Shown: positions 1-8,282, counted from the stretch's first letter. The stretch is DNA of 64,000 nucleotides from Fibrobacter sp. UWR2 (GCF_002210285.1 NZ_MWQE01000001.1:248001-312000), one strand, 5' to 3'. Notes: generated by a model from the letters alone, not told the origin. Program-made: numbers and translations.

Positions 1-2
1 CA

Positions 3-1625
3 TTCTTTGACGATTTCCTCCCGAAGCGCGGTGTGTGGGGCTTCCATTCAGCCCGCAATCCGAATGCATCCCGGTTTGCGCGTATCGTACGCGTACCCTT
101 GAATACAGATGTCGTGGAAGTGGCGCAGGGCCTACCGTTCTTCGGAACGAAAAAGATAGGCATTGCCGAAGTGCGTAATTTGTTCGAACACCTGCTGCGC
201 GATCCTGCGGCTGGCCTTGTCATTCTTGACTTCTCGGGGTATAGCGGCGATGTGGGTGTTTCTAGCGAAATCGACCGCATGGTGACGCAGCTTAGGGCGC
301 GTGGCTCGAAGGTTGTCGCCTATATGGACGATATCCGCCCCTCCGTGCTCCTGGCGGCTTCGTCAGTGGACCGTGTTGTAGCCGAGCCTTCTGCTCACTT
401 TGCCTGGCGCGGCCTAGGCGGCAATTCGCTCTACTACAAGGGATTTTTTGACAAGATTGGCGTGAAGGTGGAATTCCTGCGGCATGGTGCGTACAAGTCG
501 GCCGTTGAACCGTATGTTGCCGATTCTATGTCGGTCGAGGCCCGCGAAAATAGGGAAGCCCTATACAAGGACTTGTGGCAGTCTCTGTCGGCCCGTATCG
601 CGCTTCGTGGTGGCGGAAACTCTTACAGGAGGATGCAGCAGCTGGACTCGCTGGCCAAGGAGCCTATTGTCGCCGCGTCGGGTGCGGTGAAGGCGAATCT
701 TGTCGATACGCTCCTCTATATCGATCAGGTTCCCGCCTATGCTCTCAAGACGTTCTTTGACCTGGATGCCCCGCAGGCGCGTTACAGTGACTGGTACCCG
801 ACCGATCGCAAGGTGTTTTCTGAAAGCTGGCGCCGCCGTGCGAAAATCGCAGTGCTGAATATTGACGGAACGATTGACTCCGACATGGAACGCTACGCTT
901 CCGAAGCTCTCCGCACGCTTCCCGGAAATGTCGCTGCCGTTATCTTGCGCATTTCCTCTCCGGGTGGTAGCGCCCTTGCTTCCGATAAGATTTGGGGAGC
1001 GGTCAAGGCTGTTCGTGGGCGTGAAATTCCCGTGGTTGCAAGTATAGGTAGTATGGGTGCCTCGGGGGCGTACTATATCGCGTGCGGTGCCGACAAGATT
1101 ATCGCCGAGCCCCACTCCATCGTGGGGAGTATCGGCATTTATGGCGGTAAGATCGATGCTACGGGCCTGCTGAGCAAACTGGGCGTACGTGCTGAACCGG
1201 TCAAGAGCCATGAGCATGCCGATGCGCAGACCTTCGCTCGCCCGTGGAGCGAATCCGAGAAGGCGGCTCTCCAGCAGTACATGGATGAGTTCTACGACCG
1301 CTTCGTCGGGATTGTCTCGGAACAGACCGGAGTCCCGAAGGCGACTGTCGATTCGGCGTATGGTGGCGGCCGCGTGTTCGTGGGTCAGAAGGCTCTCCAG
1401 TATGGACTTGTACAGGGGCTCGGCGGCATTGACCTTGCCATCAAGGAGGCGCGTACGCTTGCCGGTATCGGCGAAGGTCGCGAAATCGAACTTATCTCGC
1501 TTGCAACAGGTGATACCCGCCTCGTGACGGAACAGCCACTGCGTACCCTTGCGAATTTCTTTGACGATATCGGGCAGGTGAGCCTGTGGGCCATCGACCC
1601 GTTCTTGTGGAATATGGAACCCTGA
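3..1625 (+). CDS. sppA: Signal peptide peptidase SppA (67K type), 5' end cut by window
   Basis: Membrane-associated serine protease that degrades cleaved signal peptides. The long form has two tandem S49 domains: the N-terminal one supplies the catalytic lysine and the C-terminal one the serine. Both are visible: Lys in the AYKSAVEPY motif (about residue 155 counted from the GTG at 33) and Ser344 in SMGASGAYYIA. The frame stays open without a stop from base 3 through the GTG at 33, and no good ribosome-binding site precedes that GTG, so the true start and probably the N-terminal membrane anchor lie upstream of the window. The C-terminus is complete. The next gene starts one base after the stop, indicating co-transcription. 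Family assignment is secure; the 5' boundary is not. Confidence 0.92.
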   Translation, partial: FFDDFLPKRGVWGFHSARNPNASRFARIVRVPLNTDVVEVAQGLPFFGTKKIGIAEVRNLFEHLLRDPAAGLVILDFSGYSGDVGVSSEIDRMVTQLRARGSKVVAYMDDIRPSVLLAASSVDRVVAEPSAHFAWRGLGGNSLYYKGFFDKIGVKVEFLRHGAYKSAVEPYVADSMSVEARENREALYKDLWQSLSARIALRGGGNSYRRMQQLDSLAKEPIVAASGAVKANLVDTLLYIDQVPAYALKTFFDLDAPQARYSDWYPTDRKVFSESWRRRAKIAVLNIDGTIDSDMERYASEALRTLPGNVAAVILRISSPGGSALASDKIWGAVKAVRGREIPVVASIGSMGASGAYYIACGADKIIAEPHSIVGSIGIYGGKIDATGLLSKLGVRAEPVKSHEHADAQTFARPWSESEKAALQQYMDEFYDRFVGIVSEQTGVPKATVDSAYGGGRVFVGQKALQYGLVQGLGGIDLAIKEARTLAGIGEGREIELISLATGDTRLVTEQPLRTLANFFDDIGQVSLWAIDPFLWNMEP

Positions 1626-1626
1626 T

Positions 1627-2694
1627 ATGCTCGCAATTGTCCTTACCGTCCTATGTTGCCTCTTCTTCTCGGCGTTCTGCTCCGTGACGGAGGCGTCGTT
1701 CTACAGTGTGCCGCCCGCGACGGTGGAGTTCTTGCAGAAGAACAAGAAGTTTACGGCGAAGTACCTCACGCACGTGAAGGATAACATCGATCGTTACATT
1801 GCCTCGGTGCTTATCGTGAATACGGTGGCGAATACTGTCGGTGCGTCGCTTGCCACGGCTCTCGCGGTAAAGCGCCTTTCCTCTACGGGAGCGATGGCAT
1901 TACCGATAATCCTTACCATCCTTATCCTGCTTTTCGGTGAAATTACGCCCAAGACGCTCGGAGTCAAGCAGGCCAAGACGTTTGCCCCGCTGGTCGCCGT
2001 GCCGTTCTACTATATCACGAAGATTCTCAGCTGGACCGGCCTTATCTGGCTCTGCCTCACGCTAACCAAGCACTGGACGCACGAGGACGAGGAGAAGAAG
2101 GATGTGAGCATCGAGGACATCAACAGCCTCGTGAGTCTCGGCCTCCGCGAGGAGGTTATCGATAGGCAGCAGGCGTCTGTCATCAAGAATATTCTTTCGC
2201 TCAAGTCGGTTGCCGCTCGCAAGGTGATGACTCCGCGTCAGGTGGTGTTCAGCCTCCCTGCCGACAAGACTATCGGTGAGACTGTCGACGAACTTGGGAA
2301 CTGGCCGTTCTCGCGAGTTCCCCTGTATGCCGAAAGCAAGGACCGTTGGATAGGAATCGTGCTCCGTCGCGATGCCTACAACAAGTTGGCGGAAGGGGAA
2401 CGCGATGTTACGCTCCGCAAGCTCATGCGCCCCCTGCAGCTGATACCCGACAGTGTCATGCTTGACAAGTTGCTTCTCCGCTTTTTGAAACAGCGCGGGC
2501 ACATGGTCGGCGTTGTTGACGAGTTCGGCGCCATCGCTGGTATCGTGAGCCTTGAGGATGTGCTCGAAGAAATCCTTGGTCGTGAAATTGTCGATGAGTA
2601 CGACGAGTCCGTAAACTTGCAGGAAACGGCCCGCCGTCGCAGCAAGGCGCTTGCCTTCATGCGCAAGAACTATCCGAAGGAAAGTAGGAAGTAG
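1627..2694 (+). CDS. CNNM/DUF21-CBS transmembrane protein (hemolysin C / CorC-like family)
   Basis: Predicted inner-membrane protein of 355 residues. Residues 1-165 form a DUF21 (CNNM) membrane domain with several hydrophobic segments and the family motif FGEITPKTLG. A pair of CBS domains follows (about residues 195-315), including the VVDEFGAIAGIVSLED signature. Relatives are linked to magnesium or cobalt efflux and to nucleotide sensing through the CBS pair. The usual C-terminal CorC_HlyC domain is missing: the protein ends about 40 residues after the second CBS. It starts one base after the sppA stop and probably shares its transcript. Substrate is not deducible from the sequence. Confidence 0.85.
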   Translation: MLAIVLTVLCCLFFSAFCSVTEASFYSVPPATVEFLQKNKKFTAKYLTHVKDNIDRYIASVLIVNTVANTVGASLATALAVKRLSSTGAMALPIILTILILLFGEITPKTLGVKQAKTFAPLVAVPFYYITKILSWTGLIWLCLTLTKHWTHEDEEKKDVSIEDINSLVSLGLREEVIDRQQASVIKNILSLKSVAARKVMTPRQVVFSLPADKTIGETVDELGNWPFSRVPLYAESKDRWIGIVLRRDAYNKLAEGERDVTLRKLMRPLQLIPDSVMLDKLLLRFLKQRGHMVGVVDEFGAIAGIVSLEDVLEEILGREIVDEYDESVNLQETARRRSKALAFMRKNYPKESRK

Positions 2695-2853
2695 GGTTGT
2701 TGCCTGTTATTGGCACTCGGCTACGTGTACGTTTTTTTGTTTTTTTGAAGATTTTTAGCAAAAATGCTATATCAATTGTGGCAATTATATCAATTGGTAG
2801 AATGAAAAACGCCTAAACTATCGACTTTTTTGCAAAAACGGGTTTTTCTACCC

Positions 2854-2882
2854 TTGTTTATCCTGCCGAATTCATCTATATT
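2854..2882 (+). promoter_or_regulatory. Promoter of rplM-rpsI
   Basis: A -35 box TTGTTT (2854-2859) and a -10 box TATATT (2877-2882) are separated by exactly 17 bases, in an otherwise AT-rich gap ahead of rplM. Transcription would begin near 2889, just before the leader hairpin. Confidence 0.6.
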
Positions 2883-2892
2883 TGTTTCGCTT

Positions 2893-2917
2893 TTCCCTGG
2901 GCGCCGAAGCCCGGGAA
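2893..2917 (+). promoter_or_regulatory. Leader hairpin of rplM (candidate L13 autoregulatory element)
   Basis: TTCCC (2893-2897) pairs with GGGAA (2913-2917), and GGGC (2899-2902) pairs with GCCC (2909-2912), with T2898 bulged and a six-base loop. The hairpin begins at the predicted transcript start and ends 13 bases before the GAGGA ribosome-binding site. L13 leaders are known in other bacteria; regulation here is inferred from position only. Confidence 0.45.
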
Positions 2918-2940
2918 TCTAATTCACCTAGAGGATTTAC

Positions 2941-3369
2941 ATGAAGACCATTACGGTAAACCCGAAGTCCGTCACCCGCAAGTGGAAGCTTGTGGATGCC
3001 GCCGACAAGCCGATGGGACGCGTTGCAAGCGAAGTTGCTCGCCTCCTCATGGGCAAGCACAAGGCCATCTATTCCCCGAACGTCGACACTGGTGACTTCG
3101 TTGTTGTCATCAACGCCGGCAAGGTTGCCGTTACCGGCAACAAGAACCTGAACAAGGAATACTTCCACCACACCGGTCACATCGCCGGCGAACGCTGGAT
3201 CAACTTTGCCGACCTCATGGCGAAGGACCCGACCGCCCCGCTGACCGCTGCTATCTGGGGTATGCTCCCGCACAGCGCTCTTGGCCACAAGATGGTTAAG
3301 AAACTCAAAATCTATGCCGGCGCCGAACATCCGCACGCTGCGCAGAACCCCGAAGTCGTTGACTTCTAA
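2941..3369 (+). CDS. rplM: 50S ribosomal protein L13
   Basis: 142 residues, the usual L13 length. It contains the L13 core: W-K-L-V-D-A near the N-terminus, LMGKHKAIYSP and the AIWGMLPHS segment, and it ends with an acidic tail. L13 binds 23S rRNA early in large-subunit assembly. The ATG is preceded by GAGGA at 2931-2935. rpsI follows after 23 bases, the near-universal rplM-rpsI pair. Promoter and leader hairpin are upstream; the only terminator is after rpsI. Confidence 0.98.
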   Translation: MKTITVNPKSVTRKWKLVDAADKPMGRVASEVARLLMGKHKAIYSPNVDTGDFVVVINAGKVAVTGNKNLNKEYFHHTGHIAGERWINFADLMAKDPTAPLTAAIWGMLPHSALGHKMVKKLKIYAGAEHPHAAQNPEVVDF

Positions 3370-3392
3370 TCTTTAGAACGGAGGATACCTCT

Positions 3393-3797
3393 ATCGCTAC
3401 CGCAAAGAACAAGAAGATCTACCGTGGCACGGGCCGCCGCAAGAACGCCATCGCCGCTGTGATCCTGAAGCCGGGTACCGGCAAGCGCACTATCAATGGT
3501 CGTGATTTCAAGGATTACTTCCATTCTGAAGTGCAGAACATGATTGCCAACCTTCCGTTCGCCATCCTCGGCAACGCGGAAGAATGGGACGTCGAAGTCA
3601 CCGCTCGTGGCGGTGGAATCGCCGGCCAGATGGGCGCTGTCCGTCTTGGCATCTCTCGCGCTCTCGTCGCCAACGACGCCGAAGTGAAGCCCGCCCTCAA
3701 GAAGGAAGGTCTCATGACTCGTGACGCTCGTGCCGTTGAACGTAAGAAGTTCGGCCGCAAGAAGGCCCGTAAGCACTTCCAGTTCAGCAAGCGCTAA
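3393..3797 (+). CDS. rpsI: 30S ribosomal protein S9, apparently starting at ATC
   Basis: S9 lies in the small-subunit head with its basic tail (KKARKHFQFSKR) reaching the P site. From codon 3393 the protein reads I-A-T-A-K-N-K-K-I-Y then RGTGRRKNAIA, the conserved S9 N-terminus; total 134 residues, normal for the family. The first possible GTG (3459) would delete 22 residues including GTGRRK, so it is unlikely. A strong GGAGG (3380-3384) sits 8 bases before 3393. No ATG, GTG or TTG exists in frame between the rplM stop and 3459. The sequence therefore indicates AUC initiation, or an ATG-to-ATC sequencing or assembly error. Product identity is certain; the start codon is the odd point. Confidence 0.93.
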   Translation: MATAKNKKIYRGTGRRKNAIAAVILKPGTGKRTINGRDFKDYFHSEVQNMIANLPFAILGNAEEWDVEVTARGGGIAGQMGAVRLGISRALVANDAEVKPALKKEGLMTRDARAVERKKFGRKKARKHFQFSKR

Positions 3798-3818
3798 TCT
3801 GCGAAACGCTTTACAACG

Positions 3819-3848
3819 AAAAGCCCCGCCATCGGCGGGGCTTTTCCT
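3819..3848 (+). terminator. Rho-independent terminator after rpsI
   Basis: A perfect 12-bp stem (3819-3830 with 3834-3845) and ATC loop, with CCCCGCC/GGCGGGG core followed by TTTTCC. It closes the rplM-rpsI operon. Confidence 0.9.
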
Positions 3849-3937
3849 ATTGACTATTTATCCATGATTTCTGCCGTTTTTTGATAAAAATAGCCGTTTT
3901 TTTAGGATACTTTTATACAAAACGAAAGGAGTGTGTG

Positions 3938-5587
3938 ATGGATTTGAAAAAGGCTTCTGACTTTCTGACCATGGCCCTGTGGCTCGTGGGCGGAATTCTT
4001 ATGCTGTCGACACTTGCCTCTGCGGCGCCGAACCCTAATTTTCATATTTACATTGCCTACGGGCAGTCCAACATGGCGGGCAACGGCGATATCGACCCTT
4101 CCGTAGACCAGGCGACCGACCCCAAGAACTTTCTGATGATTGCCTCCCATACGGCAAGTGCAAGTAGCCGTAGCGGTCGCACCACTCAGTCTATAGAGAT
4201 GGGCAAGTGGTATCCGGCAATCCCCCCGATGTTCCATGCTTTCGAGAACCTCTCCCCGGCCGACTATTTTGGCCGCGCGATGGTCGATTCCCTCCCGGGC
4301 GTGACCGTGGGCATTATCCCGGTGGCAATCGGTGCGGTGAGTATCCGCGCTTTTGACAAGGACCAGTACGAGAGTTATTTCAGGGGTGACGGCAAGGACA
4401 TCATGAGTTGGGGCTGGCCGAGGGATTACGATAACAACCCTCCGGGACGCATCCTGGAACTTGCGAAGAAGGCGCAAGAGGTTGGCGTAATCAAGGGCTT
4501 CATTTTCCACCAGGGCGAAAGCGATGGCACCGACGACAACTGGCGCCGCACCGTGTACAAGACCTACAAGGACATTGTGGATGCGCTTGGCCTGGACGAG
4601 AACGAAGTCCCGTTTGTGGCGGGGGAACTGCTCCAGGAAGGCAATAACTGCTGTGGTAGCAAGAACGGCGGCATCGCTCAGCTCAAGAACAATTTCAAGA
4701 AGTTCGGCTTGGCCTCCTCGAAGGGTCTGCAGGGCAACGGCAAGGACCCGTATCACTTTGGCCGTGCGGGCGTGATTGAACTTGGCCGTCGCTACTGCTC
4801 CGAGATGCTCAAGCTTATCGACAAGACGATTGACCCGGATGCTCCTCCTGTAAACCTGGTGGACCCGAGCCAGTCTACGGTTCCTGACGAACCTCCTGAG
4901 GAATATGGTCCGTATACCGACCCGATCGAAATCCCGGGCAAGGTGCAGGCAGAAAACTACAACAAGGGTGGTGCGGGCAAGGCTTATTACGACCTGAACA
5001 AGGGTAACGAGGGCGGCAAACTCCGCAAGGATGACGTGGACATTTACCAGCCGAACATGGGCATTGTCGTGGGCTACAACCAGAAGGGTGAATGGCTCAA
5101 GTACACCGTGAACGTGGCTGCCGATGGCGAATACGAGATTTCTGCCAACGTGGCAAGCGACAATACTACCGGCAGTTTCGTCCTCTATATGGATGACGAA
5201 CGCATTGGCGATGAAATGGCAAGCGCTGGGCAGGGCTTTGACAACTTCACGGAGGTGAGTGGCGGCAAGGCCATCTTGAAGGCGGGCGAACACGAACTGA
5301 AACTTGAAATCACGAACGACTGGATCGATATCGACTACGTGGAATTCAAGGCCGTGGCGAAGGATGATCCTCCAATCAGGATTGCCAATGTCCGCTTTAG
5401 CATGACCGAGGCCGAAAGCAACTTTACTTTGTTTGATATGCAAGGCCACCTTGTGACAAACTTCAAGGCTGCCGGCATGGATGCGGCTGTGGATATGGTA
5501 AAGCATGGCCTCAAGGGAATCCGTCAGGGCGTGTACCTAGTGCGTGGCCCTGGAAAGTTAGGCATGAAAAAAGTTTCTGTTTTCTAG
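3938..5587 (+). CDS. Secreted CE6-type acetylxylan esterase with CBM6
   Basis: Predicted extracellular carbohydrate esterase, 549 residues. The ATG at 3938 is chosen over an upstream TTG because AAAGGAG (3925-3931) precedes it and a signal peptide follows directly (hydrophobic core, cleavage after LASA near residue 27). Residues about 30-300 form an SGNH/sialate-O-acetylesterase fold: IAYGQSNMAG carries the nucleophile Ser, HQGESDG the second block, and D-P-Y-H-F the catalytic Asp/His. A proline-rich linker leads to a CBM6 (about residues 340-470; QAENY, GEWLKY, DWIDIDYVEF). The last 55 residues form a Fibrobacter-type C-terminal tail (LFDMQGHLV...GVYLV). CE6 enzymes deacetylate xylan. Own transcription unit, terminator at 5594. 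Confidence 0.85.
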   Translation: MDLKKASDFLTMALWLVGGILMLSTLASAAPNPNFHIYIAYGQSNMAGNGDIDPSVDQATDPKNFLMIASHTASASSRSGRTTQSIEMGKWYPAIPPMFHAFENLSPADYFGRAMVDSLPGVTVGIIPVAIGAVSIRAFDKDQYESYFRGDGKDIMSWGWPRDYDNNPPGRILELAKKAQEVGVIKGFIFHQGESDGTDDNWRRTVYKTYKDIVDALGLDENEVPFVAGELLQEGNNCCGSKNGGIAQLKNNFKKFGLASSKGLQGNGKDPYHFGRAGVIELGRRYCSEMLKLIDKTIDPDAPPVNLVDPSQSTVPDEPPEEYGPYTDPIEIPGKVQAENYNKGGAGKAYYDLNKGNEGGKLRKDDVDIYQPNMGIVVGYNQKGEWLKYTVNVAADGEYEISANVASDNTTGSFVLYMDDERIGDEMASAGQGFDNFTEVSGGKAILKAGEHELKLEITNDWIDIDYVEFKAVAKDDPPIRIANVRFSMTEAESNFTLFDMQGHLVTNFKAAGMDAAVDMVKHGLKGIRQGVYLVRGPGKLGMKKVSVF

Positions 5588-5593
5588 AAGAAT

Positions 5594-5618
5594 GCCCCCG
5601 ATAGTTTCGGGGGCTTTT
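5594..5618 (+). terminator. Terminator of the CE6 esterase gene
   Basis: GCCCCCGA (5594-5601) pairs with TCGGGGGC (5607-5614) around a five-base loop, followed by TTTTC. It lies seven bases after the stop codon. Confidence 0.88.
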
Positions 5619-5630
5619 CTTTATTGCGTT

Positions 5631-5659
5631 GTCATCCCCGCGAAGGCGGGGGTCTTTTT
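5631..5659. repeat. GTCATCCCCGCGAAGG-type intergenic repeat / minus-strand terminator
   Basis: GTCATCCCC-GCGAAG-GCGGGGGTC is an imperfect palindrome whose GTCATCC end recurs at 8223 and 26069. CCCCGC pairs with GCGGGG. The T-run that follows reads on the plus strand, adding a second terminator after the esterase. Confidence 0.5.
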
Positions 5660-6415
5660 TTAAAAATTATCCGGCCTGTCGAACATGTGCGTGACGAACT
5701 CGGTCACGAGCGTCACGTAGGCGTCGTCGCTGAAGATGGGCTTCTGCATCAGGTCGATTGTTTCTTTCGAGAGGGCGCCGGTGCTAGCAAGTTCTGCGCC
5801 GCCCTTGCGGAACTTTTCGCGCAGCATGTTCAGGCGGCGCGGACCTCCGCGGTGGTCCAGCGCTCGCATCTGGGGGGCGGCGACAAGCGTGTATCCCTCA
5901 TGCCCGAGGATGATGTCGAACTGCTTGCGGATGGGCTCGTAGACTACGTCCAGGTCCATCCAGGCGCAACTCGAAAGCAGAATGATTTTCTGGCCTTCCT
6001 TCTGGAACTGCAGCCCGTGCAGGTGCGAGTTGAGCGCGTTCGCGCCTTCCTTCAGTTTCTGGCCCATGTAGGGGTGGACCATGCCTACTATTCGGTCCAT
6101 GAGTACCTTCATCTGGCCCGGCACGCTAAACAGGTACAAAGGGAAACTCCAGATCACGATGTCGGAATTCGTGAGTTTTTCGCGAATCCAGGGGACATCG
6201 TCGTCTTTTATGAAGCAGCTGCCGTCTTCACGGCCCCAGCAGCTGAGGCACCCGCGGCAGGGTTTGATGTTCAGATTATCGATAAAAAGGTATTCCGACT
6301 CGTATTCGCCGCTTTCTTCAAGGCCTTCTACGAACGCCTTGGTGGGAATTAGCGTTCCACTGCGTTCTTTTTTGGGGCTTGCAACCATTACGAGGACTTT
6401 CTTCTTTTCAGGCAT
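5660..6415 (-). CDS. Flavodoxin-like NAD(P)H-dependent FMN reductase / iron-sulfur flavoprotein family
   Basis: 251 residues, cytoplasmic. The N-terminus VLVMVASPKKERSGT is the FMN phosphate-binding loop of the NADPH-dependent FMN-reductase family; C-R-G-C-L-S-C-W (about residues 55-62) is the cysteine cluster seen in iron-sulfur flavoproteins and multimeric flavodoxin WrbA-like oxidoreductases; WSFPLYLFSVPGQMKVLMDR is the typical second flavin-binding segment. It likely shuttles electrons through FMN; partner unknown. The start codon (complement of 6413-6415) lies within the predicted -35 box of the divergent rpsB promoter, so the two transcription starts are tightly coupled. Confidence 0.78.
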   Translation of the reverse strand: MPEKKKVLVMVASPKKERSGTLIPTKAFVEGLEESGEYESEYLFIDNLNIKPCRGCLSCWGREDGSCFIKDDDVPWIREKLTNSDIVIWSFPLYLFSVPGQMKVLMDRIVGMVHPYMGQKLKEGANALNSHLHGLQFQKEGQKIILLSSCAWMDLDVVYEPIRKQFDIILGHEGYTLVAAPQMRALDHRGGPRRLNMLREKFRKGGAELASTGALSKETIDLMQKPIFSDDAYVTLVTEFVTHMFDRPDNF

Positions 6416-6443
6416 GGACGCAAATTTAGAAATTTTCTACATT
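6415..6443 (+). promoter_or_regulatory. Promoter of rpsB-tsf
   Basis: TGGACG (6415-6420), 17-base spacer, TACATT (6438-6443). The spacing is ideal and the same -10 hexamer occurs at 30711. The -35 matches the canonical hexamer at four of six positions. Confidence 0.5.
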
Positions 6444-6449
6444 TACGCG

Positions 6450-6590
6450 CGCCTTGGTAATTACGCCAGGGTAAAACCAATCACCGGTACGCGAGAGTCG
6501 CTTCGGTGGCGCGGTCCACAACCCTAGGTTCGGGCTTCGCTTCGCGGCTTATTTGCATGCCGGGTAGTAACAACCGAAAAGGAATACATT
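6450..6590 (+). promoter_or_regulatory. Long structured 5' leader of rpsB
   Basis: About 140 untranslated bases. CCAGGGT (6466-6472) can pair with ACCCTAGG (6521-6528, one bulge), enclosing a smaller stem around GTCGC-TTCG-GTGGC (6497-6510) and ACCG/CGGT (6483-6486 with 6512-6515). Autogenous control of rpsB by S2 through its leader is known in other bacteria; here only the folding potential is seen. Confidence 0.4.
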
Positions 6591-7331
6591 ATGGCAAATC
6601 TGCCTTCTGTTGAAGATCTGCTTGCTGCAGGCTCTCACTTTGGTCACCAGACTCAGCGCTGGAACCCGAAAATGAAACCCTACATCTTGGCCGAGAAGAA
6701 CGGTATCTACGTTCTCAACCTGTCCAAGACTCGCGACCTCCTCGAAGAAGCCGCCAAGGCCGCTGCCAAGATTTCTGAATCTGGCAAGACCGTGCTCTTC
6801 GTTGGCACCAAGCCGACTGCCCGTCAGTGCGTGCTCGATGCCGCTGCCGCTTGCAACCAGTTCTCCGTTACCAACCGCTGGCTCGGCGGTATGCTCACCA
6901 ACTTCCAGACGGTCCGCAAGTCCATCAAGAAGATCGACAAGATCGACGCCATGGAACAGGATGGTACTTTCCAGGCCCTCTCCAAGAAGGAAGTGCTCGA
7001 CAAGAACCGCGAACGCGAAAAGCTCCTTTCCGTGTTCGGTGGCATCCGTGAAATGGTGAACCTTCCGGGTCTCCTGGTCGTGACCGACCTCGCCCACGAA
7101 AAGATTGCCGTGGCCGAAGCCCGTCGCCTCCACATTCCTATCATCGGCATCTGCGACACGAACGTCGATCCGACCCTCGTGGATTACCCCGTGCCGGCTA
7201 ACGACGACGCCGTGAAGTCCATCAAGCTCATCGTGGACTACATCGCCGCCAACGTCAAGGCCCGCGTCGCCAACGACAAGAAGGCCGACAAGGAAGAACC
7301 CAAGAAGTTCGACAACGGCGAGGACAAGTAA
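6591..7331 (+). CDS. rpsB: 30S ribosomal protein S2
   Basis: 246 residues. It begins LPSVEDLLAAGSHFGHQTQRWNPKM, the conserved S2 opening, and carries NRWLGGMLTNFQT and the IGICDTNVDP segment. S2 bridges head and body of the small subunit. The lysine/glutamate-rich tail (after residue 225) is a common extension. The tsf ATG lies one base after the stop, so the two are co-translated from the same messenger. Confidence 0.98.
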   Translation: MANLPSVEDLLAAGSHFGHQTQRWNPKMKPYILAEKNGIYVLNLSKTRDLLEEAAKAAAKISESGKTVLFVGTKPTARQCVLDAAAACNQFSVTNRWLGGMLTNFQTVRKSIKKIDKIDAMEQDGTFQALSKKEVLDKNREREKLLSVFGGIREMVNLPGLLVVTDLAHEKIAVAEARRLHIPIIGICDTNVDPTLVDYPVPANDDAVKSIKLIVDYIAANVKARVANDKKADKEEPKKFDNGEDK

Positions 7332-7332
7332 T

Positions 7333-8214
7333 ATGCAGATTACCGCTTCCCTCGTTAACGAACTCCGCCAGAAGACTGGCGTGGGCATGATGCAGTGCAA
7401 GAAGGCCCTCACCGAAACTGACGGTGACATGGACAAGGCCGTCGAACTCCTCCGCAAGCAGGGTGCCGCCGTCGCTGCAAAGCGCGCCGACAAGGCTGCC
7501 AAGGAAGGCCGCATCTACCTCGTGGAAACTGCCGACAAGGCTGCTGCGTTCGAACTCTCTTGCGAAACCGAACCGGTTTCCAACAACGAAGACTTCGTCG
7601 CTCTCGCAAACCTCGCCGTGAAGGCTGTTGAAACTCAGGCCATCTCCTCCGTGGAAGACCTGAAGAACGCTGTCGTCGACGGCGTCAAGATCAACGACCG
7701 CCTCCAGGACGTGCTCGTGAAGATCCAGGAAAACATCGACTTCCGCAAGTTCGGCGAACTCAAGAAGGTCCCGAATTCCGTGTTCGGTGTTTACAGCCAC
7801 ATGAAGGGCAAGATCGGTGTGATTACCGAACTCGCTTTCGAAGGTTCTGCCGACGAAGCCGCCCTCAAGGCTGCCGCCAAGGACATCGCCATGCAGGCTG
7901 CCGCATTTGCTCCGGTTGCCCTGAACGATGCTTCCGTCCCGGCCGAAACGATCGAGAAGGAAAAGGAAATTGCCAAGGCCCAGATCGAAGCCTCCGGCAA
8001 GCAGACCAAGCCTGAGTTCATGCAGCGCCAGATCGATGGCCGCGTGGCTAAGGTCCTCAAGGAAATCGTTCTCGAAGATCAGGAATTCTTCATGTCCGAA
8101 AAGAACCCGAAGAAGCTCAGCGTCAAGGACTACCTCCAGGAAGTCGTTGCCAAGCAGCTCGGTCTTTCCAGCCTGAAGGTCGTGAACTTCATCCGCTTCG
8201 AACGCGGTAACTAA
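7333..8214 (+). CDS. tsf: Translation elongation factor Ts
   Basis: Nucleotide exchange factor for EF-Tu. 293 residues, the normal length for a full EF-Ts. The N-terminal UBA-like region has ELRQKTGVGMMQCKKALTE, the core has the CETEPVSNNEDF motif that contacts EF-Tu, and the C-terminus has VKDYLQEVVAKQLG. It is the second gene of the rpsB-tsf operon. Strong AAG/GAA and C-ending codon bias is as expected for a highly expressed gene. Confidence 0.98.
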   Translation: MQITASLVNELRQKTGVGMMQCKKALTETDGDMDKAVELLRKQGAAVAAKRADKAAKEGRIYLVETADKAAAFELSCETEPVSNNEDFVALANLAVKAVETQAISSVEDLKNAVVDGVKINDRLQDVLVKIQENIDFRKFGELKKVPNSVFGVYSHMKGKIGVITELAFEGSADEAALKAAAKDIAMQAAAFAPVALNDASVPAETIEKEKEIAKAQIEASGKQTKPEFMQRQIDGRVAKVLKEIVLEDQEFFMSEKNPKKLSVKDYLQEVVAKQLGLSSLKVVNFIRFERGN

Positions 8215-8222
8215 TTTGCGGT

Positions 8223-8266
8223 GTCATCCTGAGCGAAGCGCCGAAAGGTGCGGAGTCGAAGGATCT
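8223..8266. repeat. GTCATCCTGAGCGAAGCG...GGATCT intergenic repeat
   Basis: GTCATCCTGAGCGAAGCG at one end and GTCGAAGGATCT at the other flank a short hairpin-forming middle. The same ends appear in varied form at 26069-26146, and GTCATCC starts also at 5631. It is a dispersed element located in a 3' intergenic gap. Confidence 0.55.
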
Positions 8267-8282
8267 CTAGCGAAATTAAATT

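Noticed and set aside
3459-3797. rpsI starting at GTG 3459
   Set aside because: It would remove 22 conserved residues including GTGRRK and has no ribosome-binding site; the frame upstream reads as normal S9 back to 3393.
3902-5506. 534-codon open frame antisense to the CE6 esterase
   Set aside because: Shadow of the esterase caused by codon bias; the translation is His/Val/Arg-rich with no recognisable domain.
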